NCBI GenBank assembly: GCA_034440575.1
Contig: JAOTOL010001625.1
Span: forward strand, 1,870,001 to 1,934,000
DNA length: 64,000 nucleotides
Reading direction: 5' to 3'
From: Imbricaverruca yamaguchii
Taxonomy: Eukaryota; Arthropoda; Thecostraca; Neoverrucidae
Shown here: one piece after another, positions 47,647 to 58,363 of the stretch
How the letters are laid out: every line of letters starts with the position of its first letter
Numbering within the stretch: the first letter of the stretch is position 1
Translations under genes and position numbers: made by a program
The notes under the pieces: generated by a model
What the model saw: the letters and a program-made list of their open reading frames with translations, nothing else
The model's database searches: none
Told to the model about the DNA's origin: nothing

Positions 47647-48660
47647 GATCTGGAGAATCGCGAAAGATTTGTGCATTCTATGTGCTCGGAAAGACGTATC
47701 ATCCACAGAGGATGCCGACGGGCTTTGCTCAATCGTCGCACTTTCTTCAGTCATGCATCGCGTTTTGGGTGATACATTTGGCGTATCTATTTACGCAGAC
47801 GGATGTATTATTGGCCAGTCCCGATGGAGACGCTTATACCAAGCTCTTACACACAGTGTTGGAGATGCTGATTAAAGTTGGCATGAAGCTCGCTCAAAAA
47901 GTGCAGAACAGTCGATATCACCGATAAGGTGATTAGGATAAGGCTAGCCAAATTCAAGAGCAGCAACAATAAGATGCAGCATGGACAAGCGATCGTACCT
48001 GGTCCATTAAATAACACCGGATGGTATATCAATCGATCTTGAGAGTGCACTATATCGCGGACTTGAAAGTACCTGCGAGCGTGAAGGAGACTAAACGAAT
48101 ATTTTGCTTTTCCACATGGTTTATGAAATTCTTCCCGTCTTTCTCGAGCATCTCGTCTCCATTAGTCGTGCTTGCAAACTCAGAAGCAATGTATTGGGAT
48201 GCAGAGTTGGGGTCAGCATTCGTTTTGTTTCGAGATTGCTTGCTTTCGGACCGAGTGCTAGCTTACCCTACCCGTGGAGCTGGCAGGTATGTAATATACA
48301 CGGACAATAGCACAGTCTGTTCTGGGCAGATCCTGTGTCAAATCAAAAGTGATACTTGGAGATTAATCGTGTTCAACGAGAGTAAATACAGAAAAGCTTG
48401 ATCCCAATGGTGCATATATATAACTTGAGTTGTTCAGTTGTATTGCAGGGTTGGAAATGTTTACAGATATCTTGCCGGAAAAGAGTTCACATGGATATGT
48501 GACAGCAAGAGCGTATTACAAACTTTGAAGAGCAAAGATGACGTCAGCCCTAGAATTGTGAGGTGGCGCTCTTACGTCAGTCAGTTTCAGTTCACCACTG
48601 AACCGCCTGTTCATGTTGCTACAAAGCAGCATACGGATATGACCTCTCGAATTTGAGGGT
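47640..48660 (+). pseudogene. Ty3/gypsy reverse transcriptase and RNase H, C-terminal part
   Basis: It resumes directly after the second TTGAAAC with a KICAF line, QRMPTGFAQSSHFLQ (the R-M-P-x-G-L block) and VLGDTFGVSIYADGCII, where YADG replaces the catalytic YxDD. Next are KVPASVKETKRIFCFSTWF (the tether R-F-L-G line) and the RNase H domain with YVIYTDNSTVCSGQIL (a catalytic D), YRYLAGKEFTWICDSKSVLQ (a second D) and a final HTDMTSRI in place of ADxLSR. At least three frameshifts or stops. Integrase is not seen after 48,660. Confidence 0.75.
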
Positions 48661-50715
48661 GTGAGCAAGAAGAGAAAGTTCAGTCTCTTAGCAAGAGGGA
48701 AGTTCAGAACGAAGCGAGGGACATAGTCCGTACACAGTCAATCTCGTTAGAAACGTTTTTCTGGTCCATGTGTGACTCAGTACAGATGAGATCATCTGGT
48801 ATCAGAATCACGACAAAGTTTGCCGCGCTCTTGTTCATCGTCGGCGGCCATCACTATGAAGCCCTTAGTGAAGTTTAAAGGTGCTGCAGGGACATAAAAT
48901 GAAGGTTTCAAGCCCTTTCGGACAGCTACGGCGTCGATTAGGGAAACACCCGTTACCAGTCACCCGCATGTGAAACATTTGCAACCAGTCGTACCATGAG
49001 ACGCATGTTTGTGTGATGCATTTGGACGGCTCTGTTCGCACGCGAAAGTTGTATTCTTTGAGGCAATGCTTTCGTTTGCGTTCCGAGATGAAATGTGAAC
49101 ATGATTCAGCTTCTGTTGTCATGCTGGGATGGTGAGTGTGAGCTCAGTGTGGGTTGGCTGAGCGCGTCTCTGCACCCGACCCGTCTCCACTGTATCGCTG
49201 GCGGCTGAGGTGACCTGGGCCGGCTGAGAGCGGCCGGCAATACAGACTTGGCCCACCTCATCGTGTGTACGGGCGTGCGGATGGTAGAAGTCCAATACGC
49301 ACATGCACATGCACATGTTTCTTCCATTGTGGATGTCTTGTGTGTGGTGAGTGTCTGGGGTGAATTTTTCCAGCCTGTCACCGTAGGCTGTCCTACATCG
49401 TGTGGATGTTCTACCCACCCTATAGTAGAACTCGACGCCTCATTAGTTCTTCATTAGTTTCACTTGTGCGTCAAATCTAACTTTATTTTCCGCTGAAAAA
49501 CATCGAATTCGTGTAACCAAGGACGACCTCATTCCAGTTGTCATATGCGTTGGTGGTGGTGATTTTGCTTAATTCGGTCTGCATTTTACCTCTTTTGTGG
49601 CCCAGCCGTGGCCATCTTAGCCACCATGTTTAGCCACCATTCAATGCTATCGTATTGAATGCCGTTCTACACATTGGTGAACATAACGTGAAGCATCCCG
49701 ATATATACCGCTTGCAAGCGAAAGCAGGGGTCAATTTCCACCATTTTAGACGACCAGGTGACGTTAATTAGATTGTAGGCACGTATCGTATTTTGCATAG
49801 CACACAAATCACGAGTTGCTCTTCTGTTGGAAATGGACAAGAGATTTTAGTGGAACCGAATGCGTCCGTAACGACTCACTTGGACCGCTCTGAGGATCAA
49901 TCGTCGGTATGCAAATGTGTTTAGCGTGTTTATCTTTTCACGATGTTTTTTTTTAGGATGGCAATATCTCCAGGTCGAAATACTTTCACTTGAGCCGTCC
50001 TGTAACATAGTCAGTGATATCTTGGTGAACACAATTATTTGCCTTCAATAAAACGCCTTGGGCTTTCGATCGCCTCTCACACCAACTGAATCTGTCCATC
50101 GGGCACACATTTACGAGAGGCGCAGGATGTCTCCACTCCCATATTGATCCGTGTAGCACATGCTACATCACGATTTCACCTGTAATATAGGCCACATATT
50201 TTCGGGGCGCACTCCCCTCCCCTCCTTCCACCTTCCACTCAGTCAACAAAATATTTAATGGTAGGGGCACTCAGCGAGAGAAGGTGCACTAAAGTCCGGA
50301 AACGCAGAATTTGGATGCCCCCACTATGTTAAAGTCCTGGATCTGCCACTGTCCTGGTCATCGGAAAGTATGGTCACAATTGTTTGGGAGGATTGGATGT
50401 CTGATTTGAAGAAAAAGTTGCAATTTCATGGAGGAAAGTGGAAAATAATCATGCAAAATACGGGACGAAAAGGAAAGGTACTTAAATACCAGTGCAAAAA
50501 GGGGCCATATGAATTCACGTGTCAACAACATATTGCTGTTGTTCGTCAATGCTAGATAATGTTTGGTAGTTCACTAGCTAACTGTTTACAATGCAGGAAA
50601 ATAAGCACACGGTGGTATGATTAAAAACGTCCTGCAGGTAATGCATTATGTAGTGTGTGCATTATATCAGCACCCAATTGCAGCTAAATCAAACTTGGTG
50701 ACGAGAGTAACATAG
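48661..50715. other. Unassigned DNA
   Basis: No recognised gene, array or element terminus. The overlapping frames at 49,106-49,457 show no domain. Confidence 0.45.
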
Positions 50716-50717
50716 CG

Positions 50718-50930
50718 GCCTTAAAGATCGCCTCGGTGGCGCAAGGATGGTTCGAGTCCCACACGTCCTTCGTTGTGGCCCACTAAGCCCGACTGGCGCC
50801 CGGAGATAGTTGGTTTCTGCTGTCAGGGCTGCATTGATGCATTGGCTGAACTTTTAGATTTATGTTAAAATTATGCCGTTGAACTGTTATTTCCAGATTG
50901 ATTTGCGGGTCCAGAGTGGATGCAGCAAGC
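50718..50930 (+). mobile_element. tRNA-headed SINE, copy 1 of the ATTATGCCG-tail family
   Basis: A tRNA-like head with GATCGCCTCGGTGGCGCAA and the B box GGTTCGAGTCC (about 50,748-50,760) appears to have lost its anticodon arm. The tail GCATTGATGCATTGGC then AAAATTATGCCGTTGAACTG (about 50,825-50,885) matches the SINE at 55.56-55.79 kb. The 3' end runs into the 22-bp minisatellite. Confidence 0.65.
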
Positions 50931-51170
50931 TTGGTTTACGATATGCGCCAGCTTGGTTTACGATATGCGCCAGCTTGGTTTACGATATGCGCCAGCTTGG
51001 TTTACGATATGCGCCAGCTTGGTTTACGATATGCGCCAGCTTGGTTTACGATATGCGCCAGCTTGGTTTACGATATGCGCCAGCTTGGTTTACGATATGC
51101 GCCAGCTTGGTTTACGATATGCGCCAGCTTGGTTTACGATATGCGCCAGCTTGGTTTACGATATGCGCCA
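50928..51170. repeat. 22-bp minisatellite, 11 copies
   Basis: The unit is cagcttggtttacgatatgc plus gc. Copies are virtually identical. The three plus frames of 100-125 codons across it (FTICASLVYDMRQLGLRYAP-type) are artefacts. The left edge AGCAAGCTTGG corresponds to the 3' end of the SINE family (ACAAGCTCTAAT at 55,780), so the array arose at the SINE tail. Confidence 0.97.
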
Positions 51171-51716
51171 TTCCCGCGAAAGAATCGTATCACACGCTGA
51201 TATCGAAATTACTGGAAAATACCCAAAGCAAAGAAGTGGAAAATTAACTCCCGAAATTTGCCGCTATGTGAGTGGAGAAACTAATATTTCTAGTTGACAT
51301 TTCTCACCCAATACGGCATGTTCCTGGAGACTGAGTGCGTCCTTGTGTTATTGCGACGGTCTGTATGTTGACTCCGTGGCTGTAATGATACTGGCAGGCT
51401 GAAGACTGAATGCTCATGCTATGTTCTCCACAAAGTGGCTGTTGGGTATTGCACAAAATTAACTTGGAGCACGTGAAGAGGCAACTGCTCCCCATCCGTA
51501 TCCTGGCTTTACGCCACAATTATATCGTTTCCTGGGCGCTATTTTAGGTTCAGCAAGTAAAAAACTGGAACGGAAGAAATAATGCCAGTAATATAATGTA
51601 ATCTAATCGTGCTTTCAGGGTTAGTTGACTTTCCCTGACAACCCACCGTCACCTTAATGTTTTCCCGTTGTTGCCGTCGAAAACACATTTGAGTTCACAC
51701 AATTGAGTCCATTTTT
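51171..51716. other. Unassigned DNA
   Basis: Nothing recognisable between the 22-bp and 30-bp arrays. Confidence 0.45.
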
Positions 51717-51720
51717 CCGG

Positions 51721-51906
51721 TGGCCACAGTGATCTCCTAAAATATATCAAAGACCACATTGATCTCTTGAGGTCCACCGTCGACCACATTGATCTCTTGA
51801 GGTCCATCGGTGACTGCAGTGATCTTTTGCGGTCTATTGGCGACCACAGTGATCTCCTGAGGTCAACCGGCGACTACAGTGGTCTCCTGAGCGCCATCGG
51901 CGACCA
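51721..51906. repeat. 30-bp minisatellite, about 6 copies
   Basis: The unit is of the form gaccacagtgatctcctgag plus gtccaccggc, with 70-90 percent similarity between copies. The outer copies are the most diverged. Confidence 0.9.
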
Positions 51907-52560
51907 TCACGTGTTTCTGTTTACCTCTCGCTGCGCCAAGCAGTAGCGTGCCAGCCCACACCGTCCTCCAGTGTTCATGAAAAGTGTTATCGGTGAGGGG
52001 AGGTGTGTGTGTGGGAGGGGGCTAACACAACATTCAATGTGCAACATCCCAAGTGCAACGTCACATGTGACCGATGATTGTGTCCTGTAGTCCGATTATC
52101 AATTATGCTTGGAAGCAAAGTAAGTGGGATCTACGCTTAAGCAAGGCTGCACCTTACCATGAACGAGACATGGACTATAGTGGCACAGTGTTTCAATGAG
52201 AGTATGCTATCTGTGAAATTCGGCGAGCGATACCAGCATTACTAGTGTCGAAGCATTCCGGAGAAGGACATAATTGTTCATCGGTATTCATAAGCGGTGC
52301 CAATTTGGTAAGATGAATGAAATTAATGACGTAAGTCTGGTATATTTCATATTTTTGTGCCAAAATGGCTTAGCCATACCATATCTGACCTGGGACATTC
52401 CAGCCTGGACTGTCGCCAGCATCCTCTACCACATCACTTACCCCAGCGTCGGATATAAATTCCGCATCCTGACATGCATTGGATTTCTGGAGAATAATGT
52501 AAAAGTAACCTCATAATTCAATTTAGGTACAATAAAAGTGATTGCATGCAGCCAACCAGG

Positions 52561-52660
52561 CCTTACCCAGTCCAGCCGCACAAATCACAGCCTTACCCAG
52601 ACCAGCCGTACTCATCGCAGCTTGCCCAGCCAAGACATACTCATCACGACCTTACTCACA
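52561..52660. repeat. 30-bp tandem repeat, about 3.5 copies
   Basis: Units begin CCTTACCCAGWCCAGCCG and end ATCRCAG. Frames across it are rich in P, Q and S and are not genes. Confidence 0.8.
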
Positions 52661-52754
52661 TAATCCAAGTTTTCCCGACTTATCGAAGCCAGCCCGACCA
52701 ACCTCCATCCGACTCGAGACAGTCCACTCCGTTGTGACGTGCCTTACTACTACG

Positions 52755-52935
52755 ACAATAGCGGTAGTTCATTCGGTGGGGCGTTGGACTCTTGATTGCA
52801 AGATGGTGGGTTCGAAGCCCGCAACTGGCGGGATCACCGAGTCCACTGGCGATCAATCGGCGTGAAAGGTTGGCGACGCTATGTGACCCAGCTTCCGAAT
52901 GTGTTGTAAAAGATTCCAAGGCTCGTTCGACTGGC
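52755..52935 (+). mobile_element. tRNA-Lys-like SINE with GGTTGGCGACGC core
   Basis: The A-box region GTAGTTCATTCGGTGGGGCG, an anticodon-arm-like GGACTCTTGATTGCAAG (resembling a lysine CUU tRNA) and the B box GGGTTCGAAGCCCGC (about 52,808-52,822) have tRNA spacing. The acceptor stem is not closed, so this is not a functional tRNA gene. After the head, GTGAAAGGTTGGCGACGC (about 52,862-52,880) matches the SINE at 31.3-31.4 kb. Confidence 0.7.
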
Positions 52936-54204
52936 CGTTCGCCAGCAGACGAGTCTGGCGGATTAAGTGCCGCGTGACTATCACGGTCGTAATCTTATAT
53001 TATTAGATTATGTTTATTGGCCAGCTTACACGCCCGTGGTCTTTGTTCACGATGAACAACCATGTCACTTCCAGTGGCATTTGGCTTGTCTGGCACCTTG
53101 CGTGTGTTGATAACTTCAAAGCTCGACACCATCATAAACCTTATTAATTACGTGTGGCTTCAGCCGGTGAAGCACAGTTTCACAGGGTTCAGGCTTTGGC
53201 TGTGGTTCGAGTGGGTCGCGTTCGGAAGAAATTACCTGGGAAGCGGGCATCATGTTCATCACGGTAAGCGTGCGTTCTCCGGTAAAATAATATAGATAAA
53301 AGAAGATACGGTTCCGGCGACAGTCGCTCAGGTGATCTACTTTATCTTGCCGCAATCTATCGGGCCTGCCTCGGAACTAACTTCCAGGATGCCTGCTGAC
53401 ACACTAACACGCTCATGTACTACTCCTGACGAAAAATTGTTTGGCGATCTATGCTCTGGTGTTAGTGTGTTTCTTTTGGCGATATCAGTCAATGAAGTCG
53501 ATAGTTTCCAGACAACACAACTCGAAGACGGAATACAGCTCGAAAGTGCGTCGCCCCCCCCCCATTGTGTTTAATCGGAACGGCGTCGCTGCGAGTTTGG
53601 CACGCGCGCGTTGGCCGCTGATCGCACATAGAACCTCCGAAACTGTCCAGTCGCCGACAACTCGCGCCAGACGCTCCAGGCCAAAAGCTAACGCCGAGAC
53701 TGGCCACCGCCGGCCGTCGCGGCCTCGATTGATAAAATCCGGACATGTACTGATGATATGACTTGCCGGGTCCGGCGGACTCGGCTGGGGTCTGCTCAGA
53801 TGCACCAGTGGTGCGGCAGTCGGCACGTCAGACTCGGCTGGGGTCTGCTCAGATGCACCAGCGGTGCGGCTGATTCGTGGCCGATGCGTTCTGGCCGGGG
53901 AAACCAGCCACGACGTGACAGAAATTGATTCTGCGCATTGGTCGAAAGTAAATGTAACATCGTGCAATGATCACCCTTTAACGCTTTGTTTGCACGATAA
54001 GTGCTCGCCAGGATGGTTGTATGGAATAGTTAGCTCCAAAGTGGCATTGTCCCATAAACATTTTAAATTGAATGTACTGGTCTCAGGCAGAGCTACTTGA
54101 AAGACAATTGTGCTGCAAGTTGCTCGGTGGTTTTGTTGTTTCCCTTCAAGTTGACGTCTACATATTGGATACTTCAATTACAGTTGCAACAGCTCAAGTT
54201 TGAT
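52936..54204. other. Unassigned DNA with one 53-bp duplication
   Basis: No gene recognised. The overlapping frames at 53.44-53.97 kb lie in GC-rich DNA without a domain. Confidence 0.4.
53778..53871. repeat. 53-bp tandem duplication
   Basis: GACTCGGCTGGGGTCTGCTC and the following 20 bp occur at 53,778 and again at 53,831, differing at one position over the compared 40 bp. Confidence 0.9.
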
Positions 54205-55425
54205 AAACGTCACCACATGAAGGTCACTACATGTATGTCACATTACAAGGATGTCACATTACATGGATGCCACATTATATTGATGACACTGCATGGTTGC
54301 CACATTACATGGATGTCACATCACATGGATGTCATGTTACATGGATGTCACATTACACGGATGTCACTGCATGGTTTTCACATTACACGGTTTTCACATT
54401 GCATGTATGTCACTGCATGGTTGTTACATTACATGGATGCCACATTACATGGACATCCATGTAATGTGACATACATGTCATGTGACGACCATGTCGATAC
54501 TACATGGTTGTCACATTACATGTATGTCACATTACATGGAGGCCACATTACATGGATGCCCCTGAATGGCTGTCGTTACATGGGTGTCACATTACATGGA
54601 TGCCACTACATGGATATCACCACATACATATTACCTTACATGGATATCACTGCGTGGCTGTCACTACATGGATGTCACTATATACATATCACCTTACATG
54701 GATATCACTGCGTGGCTGTCACTACATGGATGTCGCGTTACGTGGATGCCACTACATGGATGCAACTGTATGGCTGCCACTACATGGATGTCAATACATA
54801 GATGTCACTATATGAATGGCACTACATAGCTGTCGCTGCATGGATGTCACATTACATGAATGCCACTGCATGGACGTAACAGTATGCTTGTACTACATGG
54901 ACTTCACTGCATGGATGTCATTGCATGGATGTCACTGCATGGCTGTCACTGCATAGATGCCACTGCATTGCCGTCCCTACATGGATGTCACATAACATGA
55001 ATGTTACTGCATGGCTGTCAAATTACATGGATGTCACTACGTTGATGCCACTACATGGATGTCACTACATGGATGTCACATTACATGACTGCCACTGCAT
55101 GGCTGTCACATTACATGTATGTCACTGCATGGATGTCATTACAGGGATGTCACTACATGGATGTCACTATATGGATGTCACTATATGAATGTCACTACAT
55201 GGCTGTCATTACGTGGATGTCACTGCATAGCTGTCACTCCATGGATGTCACATTATATGCACGTCACTGCATGGATGCAACTGTATGACTGTCACTGCAT
55301 GGATGTCACTGCATGGATGTCAAATTACATGGATTTCACTGCATGGATGCAACTGTATGGCTGTCGCTACATGGATGTCACTGCATGAATGCCACTACAT
55401 GGGTGTCACTGCATGGATTCCACTG
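54205..55425. repeat. 15-16-bp minisatellite (TACATGGATGTCACA), about 80 copies
   Basis: Units vary as CATGGATGTCACTAC, CATGGATGTCACATTA, CATGGCTGTCACTGC and similar, so the array is far more heterogeneous than the 14-bp and 22-bp arrays. Open frames of 77-234 codons (MDVTTWMSLHGCH-type) are artefacts. A short segment at 54,453-54,500 is inverted. Confidence 0.95.
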
Positions 55426-55555
55426 TACATCTCCTCCAGAAGCCCCTTCATGTTCCGCCCCGGAATCGCCTCTCATTTCATGAAATGCATCATTCAAACC
55501 ACAGTAAATAAGAAGGAAACCTGTGGATACCAATTGCACATAATTTGGTTGCCCT

Positions 55556-55790
55556 AGCAGCTCAGTTGGTTAGAGCGCTGGCAAAGCAGGTGTCGAATCG
55601 CTCCACGCTCTCGCATTGAGCCCCGATTGGGAGTGTCAGCTGGTAACTGGCATGAAAAGGCCCAGGACTTGGCAATGGGACAGCTGTGTTAGTGCATTGA
55701 CGGCATGTTAAGTTTTCAATCAAAATTATGCCGCTGAACTGGAAGTTCTGATCGGATGGTGGGGTCAGGATTCACGCAACAAGCTCTAAT
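55556..55790 (+). mobile_element. tRNA-headed SINE, copy 2 of the ATTATGCCG-tail family
   Basis: The head CCTAGCAGCTCAGTTGGTTA then GAGCGCTGG is a clear tRNA A-box region. A degenerate B box (GTCGAATCGCTCC, about 55,592) follows too closely for an intact tRNA. The tail GCATTGACGGCAT then AAAATTATGCCGCTGAACTG (about 55,695-55,742) matches the copy at 50.8 kb, and similarity extends to about 55,790. Confidence 0.7.
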
Positions 55791-56045
55791 TAGCTCAAGA
55801 TCGTGGTCCATAAATCGACCTCGACAAGGATTCGAACCGATACAAAAATAGTAAGAAAAACTATCAGTGGAGAAGAGCTGGCAGAAAACCTGGATTGCTG
55901 AACGACCGGCACCCAACAGCGATTGTGGAAGCGTGGACACCGAGGGATCTGCTCCCGCCAGCCAAGGTGGAACTTTTCCAAACTCATAGGGATGGGAGGG
56001 ATTTTCCGCCCTCACCTCATTCATGCCGGCCAGCACTCATCGTAG

Positions 56046-57880
56046 TATCGTAAATCTAAAGGCGTATCGAAAAGCTAGGGATACTGAAGCAAAAAAAAAC
56101 AGGGCAGCAAAGCGAGGAAAAGAACTGGATTTAGCTAGGAACTGTAATGGGGACAACAAAAAGTTTTTTAGTTTCTCCAAGCTGAGTAAGGTTTCTAGCA
56201 CAATTCGTCCACTGGAAGTAAATGTGACTATATTGGGTGCGGATACTGAGATGGTTGAGGAGCGGAGCAAGCAGTTTAAATTAATGTTTACATTGGAAGA
56301 TATGACCAATCTGCCGACCGTACACCATAGTTCAGTGACACATGATCGGATAAATGATGTTGATTTCATTGATAGTGATGTTTTTTTTTCTCAATAATAT
56401 CATGAAAATAAAGCCAAACAAGGCAGCAGGACCTGACGAACTTTATGCTAGCGTATTGCGGGAAGCTGAAAAGGAACTGACATTTCCACTTAGTATATTT
56501 TGTAGATCTGTTTCACAAAATGAAATTTCAACAGATTGGAAGAGGGAAAATGTAGTTCCTATTTTAAATAAAGGAGAAAGAGGGAAAGCTGAAACTATAG
56601 ACCAGTAAGTCTCACATCCCTAGTCTGCAAGGTACTCGAATCAATTATCAAGGATAGAATAGTTATCTGGAAGGAAACAAATTGATTCAAGATACTCAAC
56701 ATGGGTTTAGAAAAGGACGGTCGTGTCTCACAAATCTCTTGGACTTTTTTAACTTCGCCACATAACAATTTGATCAGGGAAATCAGGTTGATGTAGCATA
56801 TCTTGGCTTTAGTAAGACCTTTGACAAGGTACCGGATAAACGGTTAATGGTACAGCTTCAGGCCCATGGTATTGCAGGTAGCATCTTAAAATGGATAGAG
56901 TTGTGGCTTTCATGTACACAGCAAAGAGTGATGCTAAATGGTACAAAGTGATCATGGCAAAATGTTCTTAGTGGAGTCCCCCAGGGGTCAGTACTGGGGC
57001 CACTACTGTTCATTATATTTGTAAATAACATCGAAAGTGGCTTTGGCAGTAAGGTTTCGAAATTTGCGGATGATTTGAAAGTCTTTAGGGCAATGACAGG
57101 TCAAAATGAGCATATCTCGCTGCATAAAGACTTCGACGAACTTGTGAAGTGGCCCGAAGAATAGCAAATGAAATTTAATTTCGATAAGTACAAAATCATG
57201 CATGTAGGTAAGCAGCATATGAAGGCTCCATACTTGATGGGTGGCCAAGTGCTATCAGTGACGCAACAGGAGAAGGATTTAGGTGTTATTCTAAACACAA
57301 AATTGGGGCATCAGAACAGATCAAGGAAGCCAGGAGGAAGGCATTGAGAATGCTTGGGGCAAAAAATAAGAATATATCATACAGAAGTGAGGGAGCCATC
57401 AGGAAGCTTTACTATGCATATGGCAGGCCACATTTGGAATACTGCATCCAAGCTTGGTCTCCTAGCTATGAAAAAGATTGTTGGCTTTCAGAGAGAGTAC
57501 AAAAGAGGGCTACAAAAATGGTCAATGATATAAGTAACCTGGCATATGAGGAAAGATTGAACAAGTTGAATATGTTTTCACTTAGATATAGAAGGCTGAG
57601 AGGAGATCTCATCGAGGTCTTTAAATTTGTCCATGGTCTGGAGAGGGGATATCTTGGGGAAATGTTTTAATTTGACAGAAATGATGCCATTAGAGGTTAT
57701 CAATTCAAAATTAAAGTTAACCACAGCAGAACAACGTTAAGACAGTCTTTCTTCACCAACAGGGTAGTAGAACACTGGAACCAGCTGCAATAAACCGTTG
57801 TAAGTAGCAGCACCTTGAACGTCTTTAAAAACAGCATAGACAATCATTATAAGAATAGGGGGCTTACTTTTCAGTATTAC
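56046..57880 (+). pseudogene. CR1 copy 3 reverse transcriptase and C-terminal domain, broken
   Basis: Pieces seen: LDLARNCNGDNKKFFSF, IKPNKAAGPDELYASVL, YLGFSKTFDKVPDKR, SGVPQGSVLGPLLFIIFVNN, FADDLKVF (about 57,060-57,085, catalytic FADD retained), YRSEGAIRKLYYAYGRPH and RYRRLRGDLIEVFKFV. It retains the segment that copy 1 has lost. No endonuclease. Confidence 0.85.
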
Positions 57881-57995
57881 AGGGAGGGCTGATCGACGGA
57901 TTTGGTGGGCAACTGGTTGAGTGTACAGAGTGTATCCAAGAAGGGCCCTTGTGGCTCATAGTTGCACTAATATGTTATGTCTTTATGTCTTTATG
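56046..57995 (+). mobile_element. CR1-type LINE copy 3, 5' truncated
   Basis: It starts abruptly in the linker (AATCTAAAGGCGTATCG) and is collinear with copy 2 to the 3' tail, ending TTATGTCTTTATGTCTTTATG at about 57,975-57,995. This is a classic 5'-truncated LINE insertion. The encoded reverse transcriptase is split by stops and indels (56,390, 56,608, about 56,950, 57,163, 57,668). Confidence 0.9.
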
Positions 57996-58363
57996 AATGC
58001 AAATGCAGAGATGAAAACACGTATAACATCCTCCTCACTCCATCTCTACCAGCATTATGTTATGGTAGAACGCATTGATGCGCTGTTGTCTGGGTGTGAC
58101 TGATCATTGGCAGGTCTGCTAGTGGAGAAGCCCCCATTGCATAGTTTGATCCATTGGACCCATTTCAGGTTATTTTCCCGACCGACGCCTGTTTCCCGAA
58201 GTCACTGTCGTTACTTCCAGATGCTATCAATCCAGTGTCCTCAAAATACGACCAACTTCAGTATGGCACTGTCTCCACCTTGTGCAAGATACCTACCGAA
58301 CTACAGCATATCGGTAACACTGTCAATTGTCGGATATGGCTCACTCTCCGTCCCATGTGAAGA
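57996..58363. other. Unassigned DNA
   Basis: Nothing recognisable between CR1 copy 3 and element B. Confidence 0.45.

Noticed and set aside
52755..52830. Functional tRNA-Lys gene
   Set aside because: A-box, anticodon-arm and B-box similarity is present, but the acceptor stem does not pair and a SINE core follows.
54097..55557. Series of MDVT/TWMSLHGCH-type proteins
   Set aside because: Composition artefacts of the 15-16-bp minisatellite; starts and stops fall at random unit variants.
55560..55630. Functional tRNA gene at the TAGCAGCTCAGTTGGTTAGAGC motif
   Set aside because: The B box is degenerate and too close, no acceptor stem closes, and the sequence continues into a tail shared with another copy: it is a SINE.
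55820..55845. Minus-strand B box (GGTTCGAATCC) as another SINE
   Set aside because: No A box at the right distance and no match to the other SINE bodies.
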